From Acanthochlamys bracteata (taxonomy: Eukaryota; Streptophyta; Magnoliopsida; Pandanales; Velloziaceae): 64,000 nt of DNA. The stretch covers positions 2,803,725 to 2,867,724 of the forward strand of contig CM034129.1 of assembly GCA_019914995.1 (NCBI GenBank), read 5' to 3'. The notes below the pieces were generated by a model. It made no database searches. It had not been told where the DNA came from and saw only the letters and a program-made list of their open reading frames with translations. Both the position numbers and the translations under genes were made by a program. Of the stretch, positions 37,439-48,520 are shown piece by piece. Each line of letters opens with the position of its first letter. Position 1 is the first letter of the stretch.

Positions 37439-38172
37439 TCATAAGCCGCCAAGGAAGGAGACACCAGAAGCAACCAGCACAACATCGAGCAAGATTGAAA
37501 GGCTCAGCTCCTTTGAATTTCCACCAGATGATTCGGTAGTGGTAGATGGCACGTTCTTTGATCCGCCTGCAATGCATGGTATAATCTGAATTCATTACAC
37601 AGGTAATCGATTTAATTTTGTACTAAGCACTGTTCATCAATGGTTATTCATACCTGCAGGAACGCTTGGAACTGAAGGTGTGGAAGAGCTTGATGGTGTA
37701 GAAGGAGTTGCAGGTGTTGATGGTGTCGCTGGTGATGTTGGAGCAAGAGCTGCATCGAACAACCATGTACATACATCTCAGCAAGCTATGAAAGAAAAAT
37801 CTATATATGTTATTGTTCAACAATATCAAATTATGTCATCTCACCTTTGCAGCGGTTAGCAGGAGGAGTTTTGACATTGCAAGCGTCAGGAAGAGCAAGA
37901 GCACGAGTTGCGTTGATGGTGATTCCAATAGTTGACGCACTGCCATTTAGAACTATGCAGAGGCATTGTGGCTGAGACTGAACTACACTAGCAAGCTGAG
38001 AGCAGCAGGAAGTCGACGGTGTTGATGAGTTTCCAGTGATGTAGTTCAGGCAAGGCATTAAGCCCATGAGCGTACTTGTGCAGCCACTTGTCGATTGCGC
38101 TGATGACTGGCTTCCACAGAGAAGGACTGCCATGATCGTTACCGAGGCAACAACTCCCATTCTATAAGCCAT
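37439..38172 (-). CDS. GPI-anchored non-specific lipid transfer protein (LTPG-like)
   Basis: Three exons, 37845-38172, 37654-37749 and 37439-37566, sum to 552 nt or 183 residues. The signal peptide is about 26 residues (SSAQ|STSG). The 8-cysteine motif is complete: C31, C41, C56-C57, C70-x-C72, C98 and C108. The linker is a Thr/Pro/Ser repeat (SPATPSTPATPSTPSS). The C-terminus is a GPI signal (LSLSILLDVVLVASGVSFLG). Same architecture and splice phases as its neighbour at 35.0-35.9 kb. Probably extracellular, plasma-membrane-bound lipid carriage; ligand unknown. Confidence 0.93.
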
Positions 38173-38729
38173 TGAGTATGAGCACGTAACTATAGCTAGG
38201 TTTGTTAGAAATGTTTTAGAAGCTATAAGTTGTTTCGATGAATGACAGACTTGTCTTTTTGTAGTTTGCAGTGAAGAACAACATAGGGGTTTTAAGGTTT
38301 ATATATAGAAGTAGTGCCTTGTTTTGGGGGATCTAGTGAAAGAGTAAGAACATATAGGTGACCAACTCTTTCCTAATAGCAACTTCCTGTAGGCCATAAC
38401 AACTACTTACACTAATTTGGTCGACTTCTAAACAGCTAATAGCAATTGTCTATTGTGTAACTTGATTTGCATATTGATTTCATCAATTGATATTTGTCGG
38501 CTGACTGAACTAGAAAAAAAAAAAAAAAAAAGATTCACCAACCACTAACTAACCATTTTGTAATATTGGTACCACGCGACGGAAGATAACAGGCATCACA
38601 GTCGGTATGAGTTTGGTCGTCTTCAAATCTACCATTATTTCTTTCTTCACAAAATCGATAGTTATAACTAAGGATGTTCATCTTTACCGCCATTACAATC
38701 TCTTCAAAGTTTAAATAAAAAATAGCAAA
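38173..38729. other. Divergent promoter region between LTPG gene and LTP pseudogene
   Basis: Upstream DNA of the minus-strand LTPG gene and the plus-strand pseudogene. It contains an A18 homopolymer near 38514-38531. No gene. Confidence 0.4.
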
Positions 38730-39360
38730 ATGTCGAAGATTTTTACAACACTTCTACTCATCATAGCGTGCGGGTTAATGGCTTCGGTGTCAGGGCAACA
38801 AAACAGCACCAGCGATAGCATGCACGAGTTCACTGATCAGTAGCTTCACGCCTTGCTTCAACTACATTACTGGAAAAGTACCAACGGTGGGGGTTCGGCG
38901 ACATCTGCTGCTGCAATTCACTTGGATCGTTAGTTTCAAGTAGTGCTGATTGTGCTTGCCTGATTCTAACCGGTAATGTGCCTCTTTAGTATCCCAATCA
39001 ACCGGACACTTGCTATTCCCTTTCCTCGTGTGTGCAAGTATTATACCAAAGTTCCACTCAAATGCGAAGGTTATCTTCAAACTTGTAGTATCGTAGAAAC
39101 TATTAATGGGCCTAATTTGGCCCACAAAGAAGGGCGCAGAATATTGATTTGTTATTCATAATGTGATTATTGAGATTGCAGCTGCAGGTGCAGCAACAAC
39201 TCTTCCAGGTCCAGGTATTGAAAATTACAATTATTGTCACTAAATACTACAATTGAACCAATCTACTATTGTATAATCTGTTTCTTTGAAACGTTTGGCA
39301 GGTCCAGTCAGCTATGGTCCCTCTCTTCCACCATTGCGCAAGTCTTGTCCCTATGCATGA
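38730..39360 (+). pseudogene. LTPG-like pseudogene 1
   Basis: Starting MSKIFTTLLLIIACGLMA, the first exon carries all parts of an LTP domain in several frames: ACTSSLISSFTPCFNYITG, then CNSLGSLVSSSADCACLILT, then SIPINRTLAIPFPRVCK and KVPLKCE. At least three indels separate them, and stops follow at 38841 and elsewhere. The splice layout is still visible: donor after 39069, exon 2 at 39182-39214 (AGAATTLPGP), exon 3 at 39302-39360 (PVSYGPSLPP). So this was a normal three-exon xylogen/LTPG-type gene that has since decayed. Confidence 0.8.
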
Positions 39361-39529
39361 AAAATTACTTTAATCGTTAACGCCGATACCAACTATACCA
39401 GTAAATGCACCGTACTCTCAACATTCCACCATTATCTCCGGTATGTTTTTTTATTTTTTTGTACAGTAAAACCAAGTCACAACTGCATATACCTTCTTCC
39501 TCTTCCAAGAGTTCACGAAACAAGTCATG

Positions 39530-39827
39530 GACATGGCAAGCTATTCTGTTTGCTGCTTTCATACTCATCCCATTGTTGATAGCACCAGCCAAAGCTCAGG
39601 CGATCTCAACTGCATCCATGAATTCGTTCTTCAGTAGCTATGCCCCATGCTTCAACTACATCACCCCGAGCACCAATGGCGATGGTGGATCTCCAGGCAT
39701 CGTAGAATGTTGCTAGTCTCTAGCTTTACTGGAAACGTTCGTGTCAGTATCCCGTTCATCCAAGCGTTCACTATCTCAATTCCTCGCCTGTGCAGCTGAT
39801 CAATGTCCATTCCTTTGCAATGCAACG
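39530..39827 (+). pseudogene. LTPG-like pseudogene 2
   Basis: It reads QAILFAAFILIPLLIAPAKA (signal peptide), then SFFSSYAPCFNYITPSTNGD up to IVECC followed directly by TAG at 39714. Beyond the stop, in another frame, FTGNVRVSIPFIQAFTISIP and LQCN are recognisable. The first Cys of the motif is also lost (ASMNSF where ACTSSL is expected), and no start codon is in frame with the signal peptide at the usual place. Tandem copy of pseudogene 1. Confidence 0.75.
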
Positions 39828-39984
39828 GTTAGCTCTCTCAAAAATTTCTTCTTCCACTAAATTTAGAGGAAAAACAGTAGAATTTTAGTAAACTTAATTC
39901 ATATGATTTTTCCTTCGATTAAAACAGACACCAAAGGCACTCCATTTTCCAAATTTCACGGTATCTCGCACATTCCTCTTCTTA

Positions 39985-40240
39985 TCCGAGTGCGCTTGGC
40001 AATGCATAAAAAAAAATTATTTTTTAATTATTTTTCGTTTTATATTTTTCAATATATATTTTATAAATATATAAAAAATTTATTTAAAAATATAAAAAAA
40101 TTTTACAAAATAAGATTATTTTATTATATATTTTTATTATTTTTTTAAAAATAAAAAAATAGACATTATTTTTCAAAAAAATAAAAATATTTTTTATTTT
40201 AAAAAATTTTATTTTATAAACTCTCAAAACGCACCGAAAT
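39985..40240. mobile_element. MITE-like AT-rich element
   Basis: Imperfect inverted ends: GAGTGCGCTTGGCAATGCAT at the left, and at the right the reverse complement reads GGTGCGTTTTGAGAGTTTAT. The interior is over 85 percent A/T by eye and contains no ORF. A similar interior (TTTTATTATmTATTTTTATTAT, then AAAATA runs and TTATTTTATAA) recurs at 51.4 kb. Small non-autonomous DNA transposon is the best reading. Target-site duplication was not confirmed. Confidence 0.45.
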
Positions 40241-40473
40241 CATTTTATCTTATTTCATTTACAACGATCTTAGCTTGCATGGTATTCCGCTCCATTACAT
40301 GTACTGAATGTATGTATAACAGCCTTCTGATATATTGTATGAGTCCATTGAACTTTGCCTACACGATGAATTTTGCAGACTATTGAGATATGTATGTAAT
40401 TATGAAATCAAGAAATCAATTTCTTGAATGTTTTGTTTTGAGTTCAACAATTACAGAACTAGAATGAGAAAGG

Positions 40474-40745
40474 GTTAGGCCTTGTTGGTCACTTTAGAAT
40501 TGCTTTTGAAAATTATTTTTTTAAAACTAAAAATATTTTTATTTTATTTTTTAAAAAAATTATTATTTGATATAAAAAAATTAATAACAGTAATAAAAAT
40601 ATCTTAATTACTACATACATTTTCTAATATTCAAAATTTTAAATAATTTTCTATAAAATATTATAAAAAAAAATTTTTTTTTTTTGTGTGAAATAAAAAA
40701 TAAAAAATGCTTTTGAGGACTACACTACCAAAAGCACCCTAAAAC
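40474..40745. mobile_element. MITE-like element, hAT-type ends
   Basis: The left end reads TTAGGCCTTGTTGGTCACTT and the right end, reverse-complemented, GTTTTAGGGTGCTTTTGGTAG. Both continue into GCTTTTGA or TCAAAAGC and then T-rich or A-rich interior. These are like the (TA)GGGTGTGTTTGGT termini common in plant MITEs. No ORF. No clear flanking duplication seen. Confidence 0.4.
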
Positions 40746-40984
40746 GGTTAAGCTAATTAACGTAAACTGAAACAAACTCGGTGTTCTAAATGAGAATCGG
40801 TTAAAACCTAATTAGTGTAAATATAATAAACTCAAGGTCCAAATGAAAAACTACCCTCCCACACCATCACACTTTAACACATATATATACCTCTCAAGAC
40901 GAAAGCCAGCATTCATTCATTTCAAATCATTTGAACTGCGAGAGCGGGAGAGACAAGCCAACCCGTCTTTGCTCCGAAACCACG

Positions 40985-42422
40985 ATGAAGCTCGCCGCCA
41001 TCTTCTTCCTCGCCGTTCTCACGGCGGCTCTGCTGATTCTCTCCTCCGTATCCGTGATGTCTTCTTCCACCGCCATAATCCAGCGTTCTCCGCGCAATCG
41101 ACCGGGCATGTGCGAGATCGTTCTGGCCTCAACCCTGAAGCTCTGTCGGAAACACGTTGAGGCGAAGGAAATCTGGAAAACTAGAACCTTCCCCGTCCCG
41201 AGAATCTTCAGATCACCGGGAAATCGAGTCTTCTTCGGTCACCGCGGGCCGATTTTGAACTACCAGTATTCGTTTCCAGAGTGCTGCAAAGTGTTCATCA
41301 CGATTATTCGACGAACCGATGATCGCGATTGCATCTGCAAGTTCGCCCGTGATTCGTCGTCCTTCCTCCTAGATTTCAAGCTCAATAGCTCTCGATTATT
41401 CTCGCTCTTCTCCGACTGCGGCGGGTCTATCTCCGGTGCAGCTTTTCAGTACTACTGCAAAGGTATTGCTGTGATCGTAATTTTTCGCTTGTCGCTGTGT
41501 TTAATTGATTTCATTTAAATATTTCCGTATCTGTCTCGTTTTGATTGTTAGTATGTTTTCTAGAGCTTGATTTCCTGCTCGGTGTTCGTAATCGAACTCC
41601 TGTAGTTCAGTTTCTTCGGTGGTTGTTCTATAGAACCTTCCACAGACTGTTTCACTCGCTGTTATTCTGAAGTCGGTGGAATCTGAGTCTCTTTTTCTTA
41701 GAGAATTTTCAGTTTGAAATTCACGCCGAACTAGTTATTGAATGACTTATTTGTTGAACGGTGATTTTTCTTCTTCTTTTTCTTTTTAATGTTTTATTTT
41801 TAATTCTAAGGTTTACAGTATTTTTGTTGAGTGCCGCTTCTCTGATCGGACAACGGAAACCGTTCTTATTTTGTTTTTCCTTAATTTTGTTTCATCTTAG
41901 TCTTCAACGTTTCATCTAATCGACCTGTCAGCAAAATTTAGTGTGGTATTTGTGCTTTTTAGACTTTATTTTCAGCGACGTGCTTAGTTTTCTAATTTAT
42001 TTATGTGAAAGCTACAGTTTCTACTAAGTTATAATCTGAATCATTTGTCACCTTCATCGTCTCTGTTTTCAGGACCGAAGAAATTCCCCCCGCTTCAGTA
42101 CACCTCTGTACCAGGTAATGTCCTTGCAATTAAGATCTGTAAATTTTACGATAAACCTCCTGTACTACGGATTTAACTGAAGGTAAAACTTAATCAAAAA
42201 CGAAAATGAAAATTAAATCTGCTACACCCGATTTATCTTAAAAAGGAAAACAACACCCCTGTCGTCACTGTTCAGCTTAACGCCTGGACTCATCAACTTA
42301 GAGTATATACACGAAACTTTGTTGCTCAGCTGCTCCGTTCTTTCATTTTTACAGGATCGGAATGGATTGCTCCTGGAGTCATTGTCGGCACGGCACCGCT
42401 GTATGAACGTATCAACTTCTAG
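40985..42422 (+). CDS. Divergent 8-cysteine-motif (LTP-like) secreted protein
   Basis: Three exons, 40985-41462, 42073-42114 and 42355-42422, sum to 588 nt or 195 residues. I chose MKLAAIFFLAVLTAALLILS because it opens a signal peptide; an in-frame ATG 18 codons upstream would bury it. Cysteines fall at 43, 54, 100-101, 116, 118, 145 and 158, giving C-x10-C-x45-CC-x14-C-x-C-x26-C-x12-C. The CC and CxC pairs are those of the LTP/2S albumin superfamily, but the 45-residue gap between C2 and C3 is far longer than usual. Splicing right after the last Cys (YYCKG) matches the LTPG genes nearby. The tail (PKKFPPLQYTSVPGSEW) is neither a Ser/Thr linker nor a GPI signal. Function unknown. Confidence 0.75.
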
Positions 42423-43284
42423 CAGAGACACCATATCTAGGTTATTGAAATGAGATTTCAGTACGTTCATTGGATGGTAGAACATTCAACACTTGCGGTC
42501 AGTCAGCAGCTGGAGTTTGTTGCTTTTAGACCCTCTTACCAATCTTCTTACCTGGCCAGTAATGACGATGTCAAACGTCACAGATACCATTGTAGGCCTC
42601 TCAATCATGCATGCATACAGTTGTAGCTTACAACTGCATGCTATACCATTTTTACCTGTCCTCTCCCGAAGATGTTAAATCAATAAACGTTTGCAACAAA
42701 ATAAGCTGGTTGCTTCCAAACATTCTTCAGAATCTGCAGGCCAAAGTCCAATTCTGGATAATCGTAGTTTCATATCCTTCAAGTCTAGCAATTAAAAAGT
42801 ATAATGCACAAGTAATGAAACGAACAGAAAACTTTAATGGAGCTGATTCCCAAAATATAACTTAATTCAATGCCAAGTTCAATATATTTTGCATATACTA
42901 CAAAGTGGAATGTGAGAAGGGTCAGTTAAGTCAAAATATAGCATCCTGAACTTCAAAGTCTTGCAGTTTCTATAAACTGCTGATGATCTTTCAACAAAAC
43001 AAAAAATGGTCCCTCCAGATGTTCCCAGCAAATAAATCTTTACTGAAGCTAGCTCAATCTGTTAAAGCCTAGTCATCCAACCATATTTGAGCATGCCAGG
43101 TGTCTTCAGCTCTTTGCATCTCCAAGTACATGGTTCAAATGTCATCCCATACAACATCAGAGTCATCGTTTGATGATCTTCCACTACCTCTAGCTTACCT
43201 GAATCAACTTCGTTAGGTGCAACCCAAAATGCATCCTCACTCCAATCAACTCCATTAGAGGAATGCCTTCCCCACACTTGACTC
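42423..43284. other. Intergenic region between the 8-Cys gene and SDE3
   Basis: 3' flanks of two convergent genes. Minus-strand reading at 43062-43310 continues the SDE3 C-terminus in another frame (see findings). Confidence 0.4.
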
Positions 43285-46200
43285 CTAGAGTACTGATTTC
43301 GGGTCTTCACTCCATTCAGCTTTGTTATAATTTAACCCATGCACATCATCTCTGCTGTTATATCCAGTAGGTTCACTATCATAGTCTTGCCCTTCCAATT
43401 GCGGAAGAGGGCAACCTTGATAAGAACTGTTGTCTGTGCAGTATCTGAGGAGCTTGTCCCAATGTTTATCCTGCAAAAGAAAAGAGAATTGCATAAAGGT
43501 TCAACTTGTCTCCTCTAAAAGATGCATCACAAGAGCTTAGAAGATGTAAATGACTATAGCATTACCATTACAGTACCTTCTAATTACAGGTCCTAAAGTA
43601 AATAAACAGCATTATACTAATAGAAGCTGCAACATCAAATTCTACTAATATATATGGTGCAGATCAAATATGAATACAAAACACATGATAACATTGAAAT
43701 CCTTAAACAACACTTCTTTCACTTCTTATTTCTTGTAACTTGAACCTGATTACATGATTGTCAGGACTTAGGAAAGATGCTGCACCCTAGCTCTCCCCTT
43801 AAATTACAGATGCAAAGTTTTTATTAGAAAAAAGTCTTCAAGAGATCCACCGGATTAGGACATATATATATGTATAAAGCAAGGGTGGATATCCGGTAAA
43901 TGCATTTCTGATTTTGTTAGAAACCATAAAATTTATTAATGAGGATTTCTTACATGTACAAGCAAAAGGTTCTATAAAAATCCATCACATATCACAGAGG
44001 AGAAATGGATGAGTATTACCTTGGCTATAATGTGTGGATTCCCAACTATAACCAGTAAAGATCTTGCACGAGTAATTGCAACATTGAACCTCTTAGGATT
44101 ACCAAGGAATCCCAAGCTGTGTACTCTATCAAAGTCATTATGTTTTACTGTGGACCTGACAGTAGATATGATTACGACCTCCTTTTCTTGCCCTTGAAAT
44201 TGCTCAATACTTCCCACTTTCACATTTGGCATATCCATTGTTTCAAGGGCCTTCTTTAACTTAAGTACCTGCTGCCGGTATGGAGTGATAACTCCAAAGT
44301 CATACTCCGTCAATTCCATATCCCTGTACAACTTCTTGATGATATCTACAACTTTACTGGCCTCAATCCTATTGAACCATGATGGGTTACTACCTTCCCT
44401 TTCATCACATCCTTGAATCCCAAAGAAAAGAACAGGAAAATCCATGTTAGGAAGTTCATCCCACTCAAATGGTTCAATATCATCTTTGCAAGAATACAAT
44501 TCGCTGTTGTAGAAAAGCTTTGATGGTAGCTCTAAGATAGCAGGGTGGCAGCGGTAATTTTTGACTAACTTCATCACAAAGTTCTCATCACCATCTTTGT
44601 AACCGTTATACTCAAAGAGACGCTCTAAGTAGGACTTCCCCAATCCAAACGTCTGTGCTTGTCTTGAGTACACTACAGGACCAAGCTGCATTTGATCTCC
44701 TGCTAGAACAATTACTGTGTTCCTGGTGCATAAATTTGAAAGAGGAATCATCATCTCAGGTTCAGAAGCTTGGCCAGCCTCATCTAGTAATATGTGGAGA
44801 AGTGATTACTGTAAATTCCTTCAGCATAAAGCATTGATGCACTCATATATGTCGATATAATGATTCTATAACGCAGCAAGGCCCTTCGTGGAGGACATTT
44901 GAAGACCAACTCCTCTAAGTAGCAAAACCTAATATAATCAGGTTTGATATCCTCATAAGAACGGCTTGTTGCATTTAAGCGAAATATTTCACTCTCTTTG
45001 ACTACAGCTTCCTCCTTGTCAAGCAATTTTTCCAAGAGATGGTCAGCTGCACTATTTGAAGAGGCACACACAAGAATTTGTGCTTTTCGTCTATTTCTAT
45101 ATAGCTGCAAAATCACCTCCACCAAGGTCACTGTCTTTCCGGTACCTGGAGGCCCATGGATCACATAAGGAGAACCTCCTTTGCAACCAAGGATCTTTTC
45201 GACACACCATATCTGCTCCCTATTTAAAGAAGAATTCAGAGGTATGAATGGAGTTTCCCTTATCACTCTTCTTTGATATGACTGATTGGGGAACAGAAGA
45301 TCAGGCCCAAGCTTTTCAGCAGCTTGAACTGCCTGATACATTCTTCTCATATTCAACCTATTGTATGTGAAGCTAACATGATATAGGTCGTCATTTCTGT
45401 GCTCCTGGTGAAATGTCTCATCAAACTTCAAAAATATTTCATCTGCCTCAACTCTGTATATGTAACCCTGAATGGAGCATCACAATTATTAAAGTTTGCT
45501 TGCAACCCAAGAATATAACATGTAAATCTTGAAAAGTTGTTACTTTAGAGGATTGAAGCATAAAACCAGACCTGATGAGGAACACAACTATCATCTGGAT
45601 CATTGCTAGCAAGTTTTGCGAATATAAAGTCCCCATAAACAAGTGATGGTCTCCGTTCAGCCAATCCAGGAACCTCGAGTGACAAAAACTGGTTGCCCCT
45701 TTTCCTCATGGTCACACATTCCATGTCATGAGCTCTCATATCTTTCTGCCAAAGGAACTCAATTCATCAGACATAATAGAAACGAATGAATTCGCTATAG
45801 GAAGAGCATCTAGAATTACCTCAAGATGGATTTCTTCCATGTTAATCAGAGTGCTGAAATATTTTTCATAGTTCCTTATATTCAATCCTTCCATTATGGC
45901 GTCAGGTATCTGCTCACTCTCAATCGCTTCCCGTACTTCTTTGGGTATGGGATACTGAGGAAGGCTATATCTAAAAGCTTGCCTATGTTGTCGGGGGGGT
46001 CGATGGCTAGCGACATAACCATCCACAACAAACTTATCCTTCCTAGTTGGCGCTCTAGAATAAGGCCTATCAGAAGATAGAGCTTGTGAAACCTTGTCCT
46101 CCGCCAGCAAAAACACAACTCTTTCAATTCTTTCATCTCCCAAATCAAAATGAATAACTGATATATGCATGCCAATCTCTTTGGGTATACATGATAGCCA

Positions 46201-46605
46201 AATGGTGAGATTTTCACCAGATTGAAGCACACGATCTTCCAAATTAGTGGTTCCTATAAAGTCCTGTATGGACTCTAAAACTTGGTCAGAGGATGGAGGC
46301 CGCATTAAGGATAAGATAAAAGAATCATCAGGGTTCGAAGAGTAAATCTTGATGCCCCAAAGTTCTATTACATCATTTGACGTGTTTTGGATATTGATCA
46401 TGTCTGCAGATGTCTCTCCCACAAGCACGGATCTAGGTTTGCTGTTAATAAATGGAAAAGGAAGAGATATTACTACAGGACCTTCATTGAGGGGATCGAA
46501 ACCTTTCAGCGATTTGTCATCTTCAAAATCCAAGAAGCCTATATCTCCTTTGTCTCCAATTTCTGAGTACTCTTCATGCCGGTCGTCATCACCAAGAATG
46601 TCCAT
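43285..46605 (-). CDS. SDE3: SDE3-like RNA helicase, frame broken before motif II
   Basis: SDE3 is a plant SF1 (UPF1-like) RNA helicase, related to Mov10, that helps amplify transgene and virus silencing. Coding exons: 45820-46605, 45572-45745, 44020-45467 and 43285-43470. Diagnostic blocks in order: [48 protein letters not shown], Walker A GPPGTGKT (residues 425-432), [78 protein letters not shown] and [12 protein letters not shown]. The exons sum to 2594 nt, one short of a full frame. At 44796-44797 a base is missing, so the reading goes NHFSTYY-stop (547 residues) and DEAG lies out of frame. The start at 46605 follows an acceptor CAG|GT, so the leader has at least one intron (upstream exons near 47.0 and 47.7 kb). 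Without the deletion the protein would be about 864 residues. Confidence 0.9.
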
Positions 46606-48520
46606 ACCTGAAAAAAGCTCAGCAATAGTAGAGCCTATCAGGTAAGTATGCCATCTCACATAAGTTACAACTTATAAGAATACAAAGAATAGAAAATTCC
46701 AATTACGGGAAAAGAATCGAAGTGAAATGCTTAAATTTTCAGAAATAATCAAAGCACAAATTTGAAATAACAAAGCGAACATCTCACATTCATTTTAGGA
46801 ATGGTGTTGGTTGATTAACAATCTGCTCAAGGAAAAGGAATGCTTGAATAAGCTTTTGTTTCTATATAAATTCCCCCACTACAAGCAATATAAATTTTCA
46901 GAGATAACATCCACTGCACTATAACTGGCACTCATATAACTTGACTTTGAAAGGTCCTATAATTATTCGAAGTATTCCTTTCTTTTTTTTTTGTGGAGAG
47001 ATGGAAAGTAATCAAAGTTGGTTTACCTTTATCTTCCATGCAATATGCATAGCCTAAAAGGAATGTTCGAGATCCTCCATCTGAAAATAAGTTAACTGAG
47101 AAAAAAGCTAAAGGGGCTAATCTTCAGGTTTTTTCAGTTTAATTCTATTCCAGGAACAGAATTATAAAAATTGAAAAACTGCAACAATCTAACTCTTACC
47201 ATCTCTAATCAATGTCCCTATCTTAATACTTTAAAAAACACTTAAGAAATTATTGCAGTTTTCATAAAATTGAAGAATGCTGAACAATAGTAATCAAAGC
47301 AATACTATGTTGAAAACCAATCACAAGCAACTGCTGATAAAAATGCTAATGAAACTTAACTTAAATAGCAACCACCACTCTACTTCTGATCCTCAACAGA
47401 TTCAGGACTGCATATGAAAACAATTTCAACTTAAACAAAAGGCAACATTTTTCACCAAAAACCAGAAACTATAGATAACTTAGAAACAGGAACGACTTTT
47501 TACTCTCTTCAGTAATTTCTCCACTCCGGCAGTAGAGCTCAGTAACCGGTCGGAAATCTGCTAAAGCAATCGGATAACAGAAAATTACACGAGAGAAAAA
47601 GATGTTTTCACTTTTACAAAAAATCTCTCAAAGAAACAACGAGCGATCAAATTACCTTTGTAACTTTCAAAAAATTTTGTTGGACGAGAGCAATGAGCGA
47701 GTTAAACCATCGTGACAAGCCATTTCCATAGATCAAAAGAGAGACACTGAGAGGATGTTGATATTCTCATCTGTCGAATCAATCGTAAAGCTTTCCGATC
47801 ACAAAGAGAAGACTGATCAAGAGGGACAATGTGTGGAGGAGTAGAGCAGCGATCATAAAAAGGGTGCTGGGTTGGTCATAGCAACCTGGTGCGGAGTCCT
47901 GCGAAGGATCTCGTCCTAGAAGATATTCTTAGGAAAAGTGTTGTTAATTAAAACTGGCTACAAAATTATTAAAGTTGAGATTCTTATTTCTAATAGAATA
48001 CAGAGATGAAATACTGAGTTTTGTTTGTACAAAAAAATATTTAACTCCTTGAGTTCCATCTTTTTTCCCGTAACATGCGATCGCTCCGTAGTATGATGAT
48101 TACCAAGTTCTACACAAGCAATCCGTAACTCCCAATCTCCTGTATACAGTCGATCATTGTTGAAGTATACATTGTTGTTATTGATTTGATGAACAAGAAC
48201 ATTGAGAAATCTGGACACAGCAGCCACTATCTGTATCAACCGATCTTAAAGGACGAAAACAAAAACAGACTCTCACGCTGGCCATGTGCAAGCAACTCGA
48301 GCATGGCCATCAGGTATTCATATAGAATAAAACATTTCAACTTCAAAGCCTTGACAACTAAAACGCTCTCCTAAGTTAATGGTAACACAGGACTCAATCT
48401 TGTCATGAAAGATATCAACAATGAGGACTTACAGCATTAAACGCTTGATCACAACTACATCTAAACCAAGTCGCATTGTATAAATCATTACATCAACGAC
48501 AGCCCCTGAAAGAGATTTAT
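46606..48520. other. SDE3 leader and introns, proteasome 3' UTR
   Basis: Minus-strand 5' UTR exons and introns of SDE3 probably extend to about 47.85 kb (donor-like GGTAAACC near 47025 and GGTAATTTG near 47655, reading the minus strand). The rest, 47.9-48.5 kb, is downstream DNA of the proteasome gene. Confidence 0.4.

Larger units (their letters stand above)
39828..40984. other. AT-rich intergenic DNA with two MITE-like elements
   Basis: Contains the two elements listed separately (39985-40240 and 40474-40745). The remainder is the promoter of the 8-Cys gene that starts at 40985; a TATA-like ATATATATAC lies near 40881. Confidence 0.5.

Noticed and set aside
38514-38531. A18 run as possible retroposon tail
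   Set aside because: No adjacent processed gene copy or target duplication was seen; simple homopolymer.
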